A stretch of DNA of 64,000 nt, taken from NCBI GenBank assembly GCA_003254905.1, contig QANU01007041.1, positions 31,183 through 95,182 on the forward strand. Direction: 5' to 3'. This stretch comes from Nissolia schottii (taxonomy: Eukaryota > Streptophyta > Magnoliopsida > Fabales > Fabaceae). The translations under genes were made by a program, and so were the position numbers. Position 1 is the first letter of the stretch, and each line of letters starts with the position of its first letter. A model generated the notes under the pieces. It saw only the letters and a program-made list of their open reading frames with translations. It ran no database searches and was not told the DNA's origin. Shown piece after piece: positions 1 through 14,872 of this stretch.

Positions 1-1120
1 GATTCTTAATTTATAGTGAAATTAAATTTTAAGTTTTTTTTACATTTTTTTTTTCATTTTGGACATGATCATTTATCATAAAATTCGTCCAACAATACTC
101 CTCTTATCCCCAATTTCTCAATAGGTTCTTTATCTTTGATTATTGTCACAAAAAATTATAGAAAAAAAGTTATTGTAATAATCACCAAATCATGTATTGA
201 AACTAATATTTCATTAATATTCTCCAACATTTCTTCTTTAATATAAATAGAACAAAAATAGATAAAATCCCTCCCCACTTTAAAGACCAAGCAGACACTC
301 CACCAGTTCCTTGTTGATTTCCCACTTATTTTTCTAATCTTATTTCTCAATTTATTATTCTAATTAAGTGCGAACTAATAATTTCTAATAGTCCCTCATT
401 AATTCTAAATGTTAGAGTTCATATTTGTATATTATATTGATATTAATTTAGAAACGTTATAAAATATTAGTCTCTGATTTGAGTAAGATATACTTCAATA
501 TTGAAAAGAAAAAATATTTCAATTTGTTGAAATAACTCATGTTAAATGTAATATATATACACACTGAGCACCAACCGTATGAATCTTGGATTTTGATAAC
601 CAAGATGAATCTTTATACATATACATACAAATTCAAATTTTTATTTGTTAAATAACGAGGTAAAGGACCCAAAAGAGTATAATAAACCAATGCATAAACA
701 AAATACAATAATAAATGTAAACATAGACATATTTATGATACTTTATACAGCATAATACTTTCAAAATGCTCAGTGAATTTTTATTATCAATAACATTAAC
801 CATGGGAGAAAATTTTAAATATTGGGATGTGAGTCAGTTTATTGATCCAACTTCCAAACATGTAATCCCACCAACCCATAATAACACATTCTTCAGCCTA
901 CGCACAAAAACATTGTTTATTTTTTTAATCTTTCACAGACACACATCTAATATTAGCGAGAAATACTTATTTGATCACAAAACTGACACATTACTTTTGC
1001 ATGATTTCTACACAATTAGTAGAGCCCCCCCCCNCCCCCCCTCTCCCGCTCTCTACCCCTTTTGTGTTTTAGTCTCCACCTTATTATTATTTTTTGGGTC
1101 TTCGTCTTCGTGTTATTTGA
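1..1120. other. Gene-free AT-rich stretch upstream of RPL17
   Basis: I see no convincing gene here. The short open frames are low complexity and have no family resemblance. A C-homopolymer with one ambiguous base (N at 1034) lies just upstream of the ribosomal-protein promoter and looks like a sequencing-difficult tract. Confidence 0.6.
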
Positions 1121-1150
1121 CTCAGCCCAATATTTAAAAAATCCGTATGC

Positions 1151-1240
1151 TGGGCCGGGTTACAAGTTGGACCCTGCGAGACCACAACACTACAAGCCCC
1201 ATCTAAGCAAAGCTAGGGTTTTTAAACCCTCTCTATATAA
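1151..1240 (+). promoter_or_regulatory. RPL17 core promoter: site II, telo-box and TATA box
   Basis: A TGGGCC site II element lies at 1151-1156, a telo-box-like TAGGGTTT at 1214-1221 followed by its inverted AAACCCT, and a TATATAA box at 1234-1240, about 95 bases before the start codon. Site II plus telo-box is the usual promoter signature of plant ribosomal-protein and other growth-linked genes, bound by TCP and Pur-alpha-type factors. Binding here is inferred from motifs only. Confidence 0.75.
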
Positions 1241-1332
1241 CCTCAGTTATACTGCTCCGTAATCCTGGTGCTGCCGAGAGAGTCATCCGGCATTTTTCTT
1301 CTTTCTTTTGAAGCTTCCGAAGTAAGAACGCC

Positions 1333-3634
<2,302 letters not shown>

Positions 3635-3639
3635 GTGGC

Positions 3640-4400
3640 TGGCTATGTAGGCTCTATATTTCTAGATCATGTCAAGAGATTTTGGTGCCTGTTTTATTTT
3701 TCGTTTATTATTGGTATGAGCTATCCCTAGAAGAGGCTTGAACATGTTCTTTCATACTATGTTTACTTAATTTGAGTTGTTTTTAAAACTTTTTTTAAGA
3801 TGGTCCACTCTATTGTTTTGTTTTTAAATAAAAAAGTTACTGTGGACCCCTGAAATCTAAAAACCGGTTGGGCTAGATAATGTTCGTTTTAGCTTGAATT
3901 ATGTGGTAAAAGGGTTCCCCTCCTCCGACCAAAAAATAAATAGGGTACCTCCTCCCATGTACAAAATTTCTGGTTCGGGAATGTTATTGGACACGATCAT
4001 TGTTCGAAATCTAGATGTTAACTACGTTCAGGTTATTAGTAATGTAGTCGCGATTTGTATGTTCTAATTTCGAATTCTTTGAGGATTTCAATGCCTTGCA
4101 CAAGAACATGGTACGGCGTGAAGTTATGTCTATCATGACGTTTGACGTGTTACGTATACTGCTGAGACAATTAATCTACGTTATGTTGTCTTCTGAAATG
4201 ATGTTAAAAGTCGTGCTTGCCCTAGTAATATTGATCTAAGTGGGAGATTTTAATTTAAAAGATTCTTGTCTAATAATATCGGGATTAGGTTAATTTTCTT
4301 TTTTAAAAAAAGATAAGTTAAAAGTTCCAAATATCTCTCTATTCCTTTTTCCCCGTAAAATGAAAGTATGTTGGACTATGTTTTCGTGTTTGTAATTGAG
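3640..4400. other. RPL17 3' flank, no further gene
   Basis: This holds the RPL17 3' UTR and then AT-rich DNA. No coding or RNA gene was recognised. Confidence 0.55.
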
Positions 4401-4410
4401 AAAGTTACTA

Positions 4411-5212
4411 CTGCCTCTTTTTTTTATTTGTTCACTTTACTATTTTGATATTTTCATAAATATTTGTTGATTTTCTAAATTTACATTACATTAACTATTT
4501 TTTTTCTTTTATATCCTTATCAAATAAATGTTCTCTTTTATATTTATACATTATTATTAACTTACTATCTCTATTATCTTCATATTAAATATGGATAATT
4601 GTGTAAAGTATTATTAAATTTTCTTTACGTTTATATTTTTCAATTATTTTTTGACAAATTACCAATTTAATTTTGGTTTTTTTTCAACTCGGACAATTTC
4701 ATCAGTTTATAATTTTTTTGACCAATTTATTCTTTATTTTTTTTTTAAATTGACCAATTTAGTCTTATTATTTTTTAAATTGGATAATTTCATCCCTTTA
4801 AAAAATTTTCAGTCAATTTAATCGGTACAAATAACAAAAATTGGACGTGTGCGTACGCGATGAAATACAGACATACACTAATGGGGGCGTCGACAAAAAA
4901 TAAAAATGTGGTGTTTGAATATTTACGTGGGAAAATAAAAATGGTGTGTTTGAGTATTTACATAGGAAAGCAAACAAGTTTTCATACAAATTGATCAATT
5001 GAAAAAATATCAAGAACTAAAGTAGCCAATCAAATTTTAAAAATGATGAAATTGACCGATTTAAAAAATAACATGAACTAAATTGGCCAAATAAATTTAA
5101 GGGAATGAATTGTTCAAGTTAAAAAACAATAAAGAATAAATTGAGAATATTGTCTTATTTTTTTAATATTTATGAACAGCTTAAAGTGAACAAATAAAAA
5201 AAAAAGAGGAAA
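4411..5212. mobile_element. Stowaway-like inverted-repeat element, about 0.8 kb
   Basis: The left end reads CTGCCTC, a T-run, then ATTTGTTCACTTTA and CATAAATATT. The right end, read on the other strand, has CCTC, a T-run, ATTTGTTCACTTTA and CATAAATATT. The arms continue inward as repeated inverted blocks of the 'gacaatttcatc / gaccaattta' kind around a unique centre near 4840-4960. The dinucleotide TA flanks both ends (4409-4410 and 5213-5214), as expected for Tc1/mariner-type Stowaway insertions. There is no coding capacity, so it would be a non-autonomous foldback or a nested insertion. Exact ends are inferred. Confidence 0.6.
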
Positions 5213-5214
5213 TA

Positions 5215-6795
5215 TTATTTTTCAATAGCGTATAAATTGGAACTTATACATGGTAAGATTTAACTGAAGGATTTTATTTATGAAAATGAAATGTTATTTT
5301 TAATATAAAATATCATGATGTAAATCGATAAAATTTGATTCCTTTGAATAATTGACTATTATTTTTGGTTCACCCCGTGACAAGAATGATGTAATATTTA
5401 GGGTGTGTTTTGATGGATCATCATGGAGAGAATGACAAGAGACATATTGACTTGTTTTATAAAAATTATTTTTAGGAGTCATTTTTAGAGAGAAAGGAGG
5501 ATTAGTAAGGACGTACATTTTGTTTTTTCTTTATCATTTAAATTTTTTATTTTTTAACCCTTTAAATTGAGATTTAAGACTACATTTGTCTTTATCTTCT
5601 TCATTAAATTTATTCGTCATCCAAATAAGAATATGGCTTATCTTTGTCTAATATTCTCCTTATCTCTCATTTCCCTTCCATTATTAATCACTCTGTCATG
5701 TCATTTATAAAACTCTCAAATATAGCCGCTTAATAAGAATGAATGGATCCACATTTTTTTTTTCTTTTTCAAAAAGAGAATTTAGCATTAGAAAAAAAAG
5801 TGTTATTTTGGAAGGAAACTTTCAAGTTTCACCAACAAAAGTGAATTGCGGGTGGCTGTTTTTTTTTTTTTGTGTGTGTTTTTTTTTGGAAGTTGCAATT
5901 GCAAATGTGGGAGGAGGTAAAGTTATTGGATAGAGATAACTTCTACACCTCATATTGTGTCAGAATCTTTCCAGGAGGAGTTATAGTGGGAGGTTTAAGG
6001 TTTGGGAACTAAGAAGAGGTTTAAGGGGTTTGAAAATAACCCATTAGAGGATAAAATCTGTTAAGAAGAGGGAGGCAAGTTTTGGGATGACAACAATTGG
6101 ATACCAAAGACAGTTAAAAGAGCAGAATCCCCATTATATATATATATATATTTATTGATTAGCATTTTGGAATTAGAAATTAACAATTTTTATCGTGGAA
6201 ATTACTTAGTAATTCACCCATAAATCAAAGGCGCTACAATGAGAATTACAATGAATATGAAGAAAGAAAATGTAGTTTCACGTTCAACTTTTAGAAGTAA
6301 TTTTTTGCTGAGCAAGTAGCACCTTTGTTCAGTTCCTCTTTGCTAGAGCAATTTAGTTTGCCTTAGTAATAGAATGACAGAAATTGAATCCTGTATCAGT
6401 TAATCGATGGCTAATATTTTGTACTAAGCAGTTCACTCATGATTATTCAGGAGTTTCATGACTACACAGCTAAAATAGTCATCATATCCATAAGCTTTGG
6501 TAGTGGGGGAATGGACTATACTTGAAGGAGGAGCTTCAGAACGAAGCTGTAAAAGAAAACTGCGAGCTCTTTGCAATACAACTTGTTAAGCTGTGAAGCT
6601 CCTACGAATCCTTGCTACACACCATTCCTTTGGCGGAGACGATGATCCTAGTTGGATTGGTGTGGAAAAATTCTTGTTTCAACAATTAATGATTGTGATT
6701 AGGCTCAGACAAGAGAAGAAAAACACACGGGGTACAAGTTTCTAATTGGTTGAAGATGTGAGTCGGTGGTGGGAACAGAAATAAAAGGAAGGATT
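5215..6795. other. Gene-free stretch before the U4 gene
   Basis: AT-rich DNA with homopolymer T-runs and a TA microsatellite near 6137-6152. No gene was recognised. Confidence 0.5.
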
Positions 6796-6798
6796 TTA

Positions 6799-6851
6799 AG
6801 CCCACATCGATAGCGCAGCGCTTGATAAGAGACAAAGCTGCAGTATATAAT
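6799..6851 (+). promoter_or_regulatory. snRNA promoter: USE and TATA box of the U4 gene
   Basis: AGCCCACATCG at 6799-6809 matches the plant upstream sequence element RTCCCACATCG at 10 of 11 positions. A TATATAAT box starts at 6844, and the RNA start is about 32 bases further on. About 34 bases separate USE and TATA, the four-turn spacing known for RNA polymerase II snRNA genes; polymerase III genes such as U6 have the shorter three-turn spacing. Confidence 0.88.
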
Positions 6852-6875
6852 AAGACCGAAGGCTTGTTTTTCGAC

Positions 6876-7020
6876 ATCTTTGCGCTTGGGGCAATGACGC
6901 AGCTAGTGAGGTTCTAACCGAGGCGCGTCTATTGCTGGTTGAAAACTATTTCCAAACCCCCTCTTGGGCCTGGGCCTGCCTCAGGCCCTTGAGAATTTCT
7001 GGAAGGGCTCCCTTCTTGGG
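6876..7020 (+). ncRNA. U4: U4 spliceosomal snRNA gene
   Basis: U4 pairs with U6 in the U4/U6.U5 tri-snRNP and holds U6 inactive until spliceosome activation. The 5' part (ATCTTTGCGC onward) supplies the U6-pairing region. The 5' stem-loop pairs GCAAT-ACGC (from 6891) with GCGT-ATTGC (6925-6935) and carries the AACCGAGGCGCG loop with the 15.5K/SNU13 kink-turn. A single-stranded GGTTGAAAACTATTTCC tract follows. Then come a central hairpin GGGCCTG (6972-6978)/CAGGCCC (6982-6988), an Sm site AATTTCTGG (6994-7002) and a terminal hairpin GAAGGG/CCCTTC (7002-7015). All expected elements are intact and promoter and 3' box are in place, so it looks functional. The 3' end is approximate. Confidence 0.95.
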
Positions 7021-7030
7021 TAAAGCCCTA

Positions 7031-7045
7031 CAATTCTTAGTTCAA
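7031..7045 (+). terminator. snRNA 3' box downstream of U4
   Basis: CA at 7031-7032, six bases, then AGTTCAA at 7039-7045 fits the plant snRNA 3'-end signal CA(N)3-10AGTNNAA that directs snRNA 3' end formation. It lies about 10-15 bases after the last hairpin, as expected. Confidence 0.85.
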
Positions 7046-7049
7046 TGTT

Positions 7050-8088
7050 TTTATTTGTTATATCTTAAATGGTTTTTCGATAATATGTCTTAGTTCAAAG
7101 TTTTTATGTGTGTTATATCTTAAATTGTTAATTGGATGATATGTAGTTACTCTATATTCACTTTTAACTTATAAAATGGACCGGGTATCAGCCATTTTAG
7201 TTTCTTGGGTTTCAGATCATAATTTTAGAGTTGTTTTTACAAATAAAATTATACTAGACGAAATTCTAAGTAGAATATTTTTGTTTGTACTATACATAAA
7301 TGATAATGGGCCCTCCTCTTTTATTTGTAAATATAACTCAATGGTCGTCAATACTGAATAGACAGACAATATTTTTTTATTTTTTTAAATAATTGTAATA
7401 ATAGTAAAAATAAAATATATTATTTAATATTTATTTTTATGTGTTATCGAATATATATATATATATATATAAATATAAATAAAAAAATGTAATTTACTAT
7501 GAAAAAACTAAAAATTTATTAAGATTAGGTTTTGCCCTATAAATTTATCTATACATTGAATCATGCGTTACAATTTTTAAAATTGAAATGAGTAAGTGGA
7601 TTTGTAGACAACATATTTAAGTTTTTTAGACAGTATTCAAACATTAAAGACAACTCCCAAAATCATCCCTCTATACTTTAGAATCGGATAATTTTAATTT
7701 TCCTAACACACTGATCTTACGTAGAGTATAACAGGCACCACATTACTCATTAAGTTCCACGTCAACTCTAAAAAAATTAGACAATTTCATCTCTCAAAAT
7801 TTCAATTTTAGACAAATTCATCCCCCATTCAAAGTAGCAATTTACTATTAGACTATCAATATTGTTGTGTTATATTGTTGCAAGATCTCTCTCTATATAA
7901 TTATTATATACTAGCGGGCCTATTGAATTAATCATGATTGATTATGATAATTGATACATGTATACTTTTTAAGCATTAATATAGTTAAGAACTAATTTAA
8001 TAAAAGTAAAATAAAAAGATATTAGTGAGTGTTGTAGTTTTTATTAAAATGTTGTGAGTTAATGGAATTTAGTTATTTTGGTACTCTC

Positions 8089-8131
<43 letters not shown>

Positions 8132-8620
8132 ATCAAGTATAGATATACTATATGCTATTAATTTTTATGTGTTATAAAAAAATATTATAAATAAAAAAAG
8201 GTAATTTACTATGAAAAAGGTAAATTCTGTTTTAATCAACATTAGTTGGATTTGAAAAAAAATTAGAATTAATTTAAATTTAATTAAAATGTACTGATAA
8301 TGTAAAATTATCAATCATATATTGACATATAAACAAATATAATTGACCATCACATTGAATTTTACACTTTTATCTAATTATACACCACACATAATCAAAC
8401 ATAATTGATTATTACACCGCACTTAAAAAGTCATGAAACAAATTAATTAAATGATCGTATAAAATATTTTTTCATATTATTACTGTGTCAAAATTAAACT
8501 CATTAATTTTGTTCCAACACTTTTAATTTTGTCTTCAATTTCTTAAGACCGAAAATTATTTATATTTTGCTCAACTGAACAAAAAAGAGAGAGAGAGAGA
8601 AAAAAATACCGGAAGGGAGA
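7050..8620. other. AT-rich intergenic DNA with TA microsatellites
   Basis: No gene was recognised. TA dinucleotide arrays lie near 7451-7481 and 8099-8129. The stretch 7670-7860 has the 'aatttcatcccc' style of repeat also found in the 4.4-5.2 kb element and may be a decayed repeat. Confidence 0.5.
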
Positions 8621-8790
8621 GACTTGACGTTAATATTCAGACATTTATTTCATTTATATTTGGCAGCAGCGAGTTGCGTCACTTACCCTGCGTCTTCTTC
8701 TTGGACTCCGAGGCTCCCTTCGGAGTCGTTACCGTCGTTTGATCCACTTCATTCATCACTTCCTTCTTCCTCGCTTCTCTCTTCCAAACG

Positions 8791-9772
8791 GTATCGCACT
8801 TTATTTCATCTTTTTTTTTTATCCTTTCAATTTTTCCCCTCTTTGTTGTGTCTCTGTCGCGCTAAATCCCGTTCATCAAACACTATTCGGGGGGTTTTTA
8901 TTTCGTTAATGCGTTGTAGATTATCGAGATGCTTCGAAGAATTGTGTTGTTTCTCTGTAACTGATCTTGAACTTGTAACTGTGATCTGTTGCAATTTGTT
9001 GCTGCGTGTGCCTTTTACGATGAATTTGGGGACGCAACAGGACGTAGTAGTTGTCAATTATGAGTTGATTTTAGGTGATTTACTGAAATTTGAGCGAAAT
9101 TCTCATCAATCTCTGAACATACTTCATCTCAATTTTAACCGTAGTGCATAGTTAGGGTTTTTTTTTTTTTTTATATTCTTAATCCTTTCCCCTGCACCTA
9201 ATATTGCATTAGGCTGAGGTTACAGCTGAACCACAAAACTGAGATCTGGTAATATTTTGCATCATTCAACGCCGTCTAGTGTGAGTGTAATTAAGTGTAA
9301 TTGATAACATTGTTTCTGCACAATGTCACACCTCATTGTACTTCTATCTGCCTCCGTAGTCCATTGGCTCCATTGTGATTGTGGTTTAGGTTTGACTGCC
9401 TTAATCTTTGTCGACGACTCTGAAATGTAAATTTTACTTTCAATTTTGGATACTTCTGTATCTATTTTATGATAGATTATACCCTCACGTTATTCTTTGC
9501 TGCGCTAGTAAATGCAATATTCGATTGTTTCTGTAAGGACACAAGAAATTGGTGTTATTAGTGAGAAAGATAAATAACCCTCTAGACGATTTGGTTCTTT
9601 CTTTGTAACTTATGTCAATGTAATGCTTTTGCCATTCTATTATAACATCATGTCAAATGGTATGTCTTAGCATAGCTTTAGATCCTTCCTTTTTTTCAAA
9701 AAATATTGTTATTACTTTTGGATTCAAAGTGTTTCTCAGTGTTTTTGTTTAATTTATTTTCCACTTCATTAG
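8791..9772 (+). other. Likely 5' UTR intron of SPC12
   Basis: A GT donor follows a pyrimidine-rich leader at 8790, and a TTCATTAG acceptor sits directly before the SPC12 ATG at 9773. The leader exon has no in-frame start for the protein. Leader introns of this size often raise expression in plants. The assignment rests on splice signals only. Confidence 0.6.
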
Positions 9773-10054
9773 ATGGATTGGCAAGGACAAAAGCTATCAG
9801 AGCTGCTGATGCAGATAATGCTGCTTTCCTTTGCTGTGGTTGCATTTGCAACTGGATATTTTATGGCTTCTTTCCGAATGATGATGCTCACATATGCTGG
9901 TGGCGTGGTTCTCACCACTTTGGTCACTGTCCCTAATTGGCCTCTTTTCAACCGTCATCCTCTCAAGTGGTTGGATCCAAGCGAGGCAGAAAAGCATCCA
10001 AAGCCACAACCATCCGTGAAAGCAGTTGTGAAGATAAAACCCACCAAGAAGTAA
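9773..10054 (+). CDS. SPC12: Signal peptidase complex subunit 1 (SPC12 family)
   Basis: 93 residues in one coding exon. SPC12/SPCS1 is a small ER membrane subunit of the signal peptidase complex; it is non-catalytic and helps shape substrate choice. The start MDWQGQKLSE is the typical plant SPC12 N-terminus. Two hydrophobic segments follow, roughly residues 11-32 (LMQIMLLSFAVVAFATGYFM) and 36-52 (MMLTYAGGVVLTTLVTV), joined by a short loop, then the family motif PNWPLFNRHPLKWLDP and a lysine-rich cytosolic tail. The length equals the family norm of about 92-95. The ATG lies right after the acceptor of a leader intron. Confidence 0.95.
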   Translation: MDWQGQKLSELLMQIMLLSFAVVAFATGYFMASFRMMMLTYAGGVVLTTLVTVPNWPLFNRHPLKWLDPSEAEKHPKPQPSVKAVVKIKPTKK

Positions 10055-13000
10055 GTGGGGTTTATTTTTTAAAAAAAGAAACCTATTATCACTTGTCATG
10101 GTACTAGTAATACCTTGAGTTTAAAGTCAATGCTTTGACAGAAATCTGCATTTCTTCCTGATATTGCAGTCAATAGATATTGCACTGTACCTTACTTCTT
10201 AGACTAAAAACCATATAATTGTTTGCTTTTAGACATTGCTTGTCTTGGTTAGCCATTTACCTTTCTTTTTTACCTGTTCTCTAGTTATAAGCTCTTTTAG
10301 ATAATGGGGGTTCAGAGGAACATTTGTCCTCTAAGTGGTGATGATGTTAGTATACAATTTTATTCAGTCTCATGGCTTGACTTGACAGCCAAATGATTTT
10401 GTAAGCTATTCATATTATAGCCTTATGTATAGTGTCATGAATTAATGTGTTGCTTCTTATACCTTTGATGGTTAAACGACCAAGCCACATTGTTATATAG
10501 TCATTCCATTGTTATGGAATTGGACCTCCTTTCAAAAGTGATTTTAAGCTACGCCTCCGCCTTCATTGTGTGCTTAATGCTGCTGCTAAGCAATAGCAGA
10601 CATGTGCATAAGCATACACAGTTGCCTAATACTGCTGCTGCAATTGCTTAAGATAATCCAAAACAAGAGTAGTGTGTAAACTGTGTATGGCATATAGGAA
10701 TACGATGAATTAGAATATGGGTATTGTTAGGTGATGTAAGGCAGAGAAGTTAAAACTAACCATGTTCCTCTCTTTTCCCGTTATCGTTTCTACGTTCTAC
10801 TTAATTTATCACCCGAATACCAAAACATACATCAAGAATAAATGAGGCTAATGCACGTTTTACTTAAGGCCTACTAGCTTGTCTGGAATCCAACGGGGCT
10901 ATGCTTGGACCGGACGATTTTTTATTGCCAATGAATTCAAAATGTAAGGGGACCTAATTGTATCAATTTAATTTTATTCTCTTGCAAAAGTTTGCTTCGA
11001 ATTATTTGTGCATGGGTAATATGATGAGAATAATACTCTTTAATAAAAAAAGAGAGAGAGAATAATAATGATATAAAGAACAGTGCCCACTGCCCCACAA
11101 TAATCATAGAGCCACTTTTTTTTATTCTTTGAAACAGAAAACAATTCCTTGCTTGTGTTGCTTCTTAATTCTTTTATATATNATATATCCATCATGGGCA
11201 TAACTTGTAATCATAGTATATCAGGAGTCTTTAGGCGAATTTATTCCTTAACGATGTTTCTCTATAAAGATATTTTAGCCTAATTTGGTGTAAACAAAGA
11301 AGCAGGTATAACCCTATCCAGAAACTAACCAAAGGGTCGAGGCTTTCTAATCATAGTGTTCAGCTTTATTGACGTCCCTTGGAAATCAAACCATAGCACA
11401 AAGAGAGAGTTGTGTTACTATTTGTTGTTGGAAGCCATGAAGCGCTATGATTTTCTCCCCTAAACTTTGCTGAGCTTTTGAACTACGGCGCTTGTAAAGT
11501 AATTTTGCCACTTCTGGTTTAAGTTCTCTATTTATTATTGTCTATTTAGCCATACCACAAATATTTATCTTTTGAATTTCACGTGGGACCACACGATAGA
11601 TGCCTATCCATCCTTCAGCGATTGGATGTGTCGTTATCTGAATCTGATCAGGAGGACTGTGTTGTAGATTAGAGTGCTGCCCTCCATCACTATGTCCATG
11701 CTTCTTATTTTTCTCCTTGTGGAGTTACAATTGACAAATAAGTAACAACACACCCTACGATTCCTACTCCTAGCACACATTTAAAAGGGCATCTGAGTGC
11801 CGAGATTTTTACTTTAGGGGAGTGTGGGACTGGGAAGGAAAATATACATAGCTCTATTTTTACAAACGGTTTGGAAGCCATTTTCTAAGATTTGAACTTG
11901 TCGTAACTTTATCTACGTATTAAGATTCATCCCCTACTTCTAGCACACGTTTATGGGAGAAAAGTATGTATTTATGACATTAGGTTTAAAAATAGAATTT
12001 TCTAAAGATATTTTAAGAGAATTGATTATGATGTTTTTTTTTTTATAGAAAATGAGTAAATTTTAACATTTCTTGAGGACTACGCGATTTCAAACTCTAA
12101 GCAAACACTTGTGGCGGAGAAACCAAATCACCTTTGTGCTCCTATTGTCAATTGGATACTAATAACAACTAGTGATTTCAAAAAAAAAAAATTTAATTGT
12201 GATGTATTCTCAGCGTGAAATAATTTTACACGAACGTTCAATTTTTTAGATGAATTCTAAAGTCTCACGTATAAACTTGTTAATATCTGATTGAAAGTCT
12301 GTAAACTGTATAAATATAAACTTGTATACTTATAACTAACATTTTAAATATGCAATTTAAAAAAAAAAAGAAATATTACTGGAAGTATTAATATTAATAT
12401 TAAATATAAATATACTTATTTAATGGAAAATACTTATTTAATGAAAAATACTTATTTAATAGTTTTCTTATAAATATAAAACAATTTTTCAATAAAAATA
12501 TACCTTAAAGTTAACAACTTCGTAATTTTAATTGTTTAGTTTACTTGAGTCTCTGGTTTTTTTGCTCTTTCTTCTTTAAAAATAAAATAAGTTTGTGAGG
12601 TTTAATTATTAGAGTACAATATTAGGCTTGAAAACGTTATCTATCATTTTAGTATTCGACCACCCTTTTGGAAAAATTCAACGAATTTACCGACCTTCCG
12701 TTAACCACCCCTTGGCGACTACTAGAAGACGCTCCCTTTCTTTCTGGCTGTAAAGTCCTTTACTCAACAACTTATATTTTCAAATTAAATTATGCGTTTA
12801 GAATTAAAAAATTATCCTATGATAATATAAATAGTGTCACATTCTTGTTTTTACACAATTGAAAAACTAAAAAAAAATAAAATATAAGCAACCATCTTTT
12901 TTTAAAAAAAATTCTTTCGTTTTTTTTTTATTTAAAGATTTAGAGTTGACTTTTAAACATTTAAAAGTCAAATGACATATCCGTATATTGATTTCACAAA

Positions 13001-14478
13001 TTTGGTTTTGGCAGTAAAATAATTTTAGATTCTAATACATATGAACTTGAAATATTTTCAGGAATATAGATTGAGCCACCTATCTGCATTATTATCAAGA
13101 ATTTGACTAATTTAACCTCACATGATTGTACATTTGCACCGTTTTAACGAATATCAAATTGATTAATTATAAGATTTAGTTTAATATAATCATTTTAATA
13201 ACAAGAATTCAACTAACTTAAACCGACCAAAGAAACTTTTATAAGGGGCGAGAATTTCTCAACAAGAGTTTTTCCATTACACAATATAATTAATTAATTA
13301 GTTGGATAAACTGTTCAATTTCTATACATTTTTTATGTAAAAGAGTTTTATATTGTAATTTAAACATGAACTATCTTAAACAAAAATAATTCCGTTCTTT
13401 TGCGTAAAAATATTTCTTTTCGAGATAAAGTCAATTTTTGTTAATGTGTATACACATAATTGAATAACAGTTTTATACTGGAGTAGATCATCTCATGTAA
13501 AATTTTAGTTATGTGAGTTTAAGTGTGATATCTCACTTTCAATGTCTTTATTACTTATGTCGTGTATAAATTTCATTTTCTTAATTAATGATAAGAGATC
13601 ACACTTCACCTCAAAAAAATTTTACTTGACATGATCAATTTTAAGTTTTATACCAATAAATACAAAATAAACATGTGTACCAAAAATATAAAACTGCAAA
13701 ATAGTCATGGACGAACTCGAGAGATCGAGACAGCAACATCTTGTAATATTCTTGAGCAATAATCGCACTTGGAAATGGCCTAATAAATGGGGGGAATTAG
13801 AAGTTGATGTTAATTGAACACGAGTTTCGCAACGTCCCATAAACTGGGAACCATCGTTCACCATACACATTCACTTCCAACATTATCACATATTATATAT
13901 TTAACTTAAACTCGAACCACACTCTATATAACTAACAAACACAACGATGTAGCTATCAAAGGGTATTGCTTCTTTCCAAATCTGACACATATACTTGGAA
14001 TCTCAAAATCTATGGTGCTCTCTGTTCTTAGATATCAATAGAATTAATCAGTGACAGGCTCAGAAATTTCACAAAAATCTTCACATGCCTGCGTTTGCAA
14101 ATTATTCTGATTCTTTGGAGCGACTGGTTTTAATTAAGTGACGCGTCCTGATAGCTAGCTATTTAGCTAACCAAAAATTGAAGATTCTAGTGGGTGCAAC
14201 TTAATATCAGAATATTTTATTTTTTATGGGAAACAAAATTGTCATTAATTCTTTGGTTTGATTTTTTTGAATGTATAATCGTGTACACTAATATCTTTTG
14301 GTGTTGTGTGCGTACAATAATTTCAATGTTGGGAGGGATGGTCACATTAACAAATGTGCACTTCAATCGGGAATTTATCGTCTTTGTAAATTTTCTTATT
14401 GATCAAGAAGATGGACCCTAATTTAGGTACAAATTAAAATCTAATCATTTTAAAAATTCAAACATGAAAAAAATTGTG
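10055..14478. other. Long gene-poor stretch after SPC12
   Basis: It starts with the SPC12 3' UTR. The rest is AT-rich with many stops in all frames. One ambiguous base lies at 11182 inside a TA tract. No conserved protein, tRNA or snRNA was recognised. Confidence 0.55.
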
Positions 14479-14480
14479 TA

Positions 14481-14560
14481 CTCCCTCCGTCCATTTAAAT
14501 GTATTTAGATGTAAATGTATTTAAAAGTAAAAAATGATAATAAAAAATGAACGCAAGGAA
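14481..14560. mobile_element. Short degenerate Stowaway MITE
   Basis: The left end CTCCCTCCGTCCATTT is the canonical Stowaway terminus and is preceded by TA (14479-14480). The right end, GAACGCAAGGAA followed by TA, is a decayed inverse. The element is only about 80 bases long and has no coding capacity. Confidence 0.55.
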
Positions 14561-14872
14561 TAAAATTTTGAGAGTCAAAAAACTATATGTCATTTTCAAG
14601 AGTTAGCTAAACACATTTGGCTGAGCTGTAGTTGTGATCCGAATTGCTTAGCTACCTATTGAAATAAATAACGGGTAAACTAATTTGTCAACGATTCTCT
14701 GTCCTTAATTTTTTTTGTTTTCTTTATTTGATTTGGTACATTCAATTCAATTTTTTTTACTTTGCATGTGTTTCTCCTTTTGCGCCAAAATCTCGCTTAA
14801 GCGTGACCAAAACCGTAATTAATCAGGGAGAAAAGTGGATAAGATAGATAATTACACAACAGCTTTGTTACA

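Noticed and set aside
8624-9151. Open frame of 175 codons upstream of SPC12
   Set aside because: It runs across a leader exon and the start of a leader intron, has serine/leucine-rich low-complexity content and no family resemblance.
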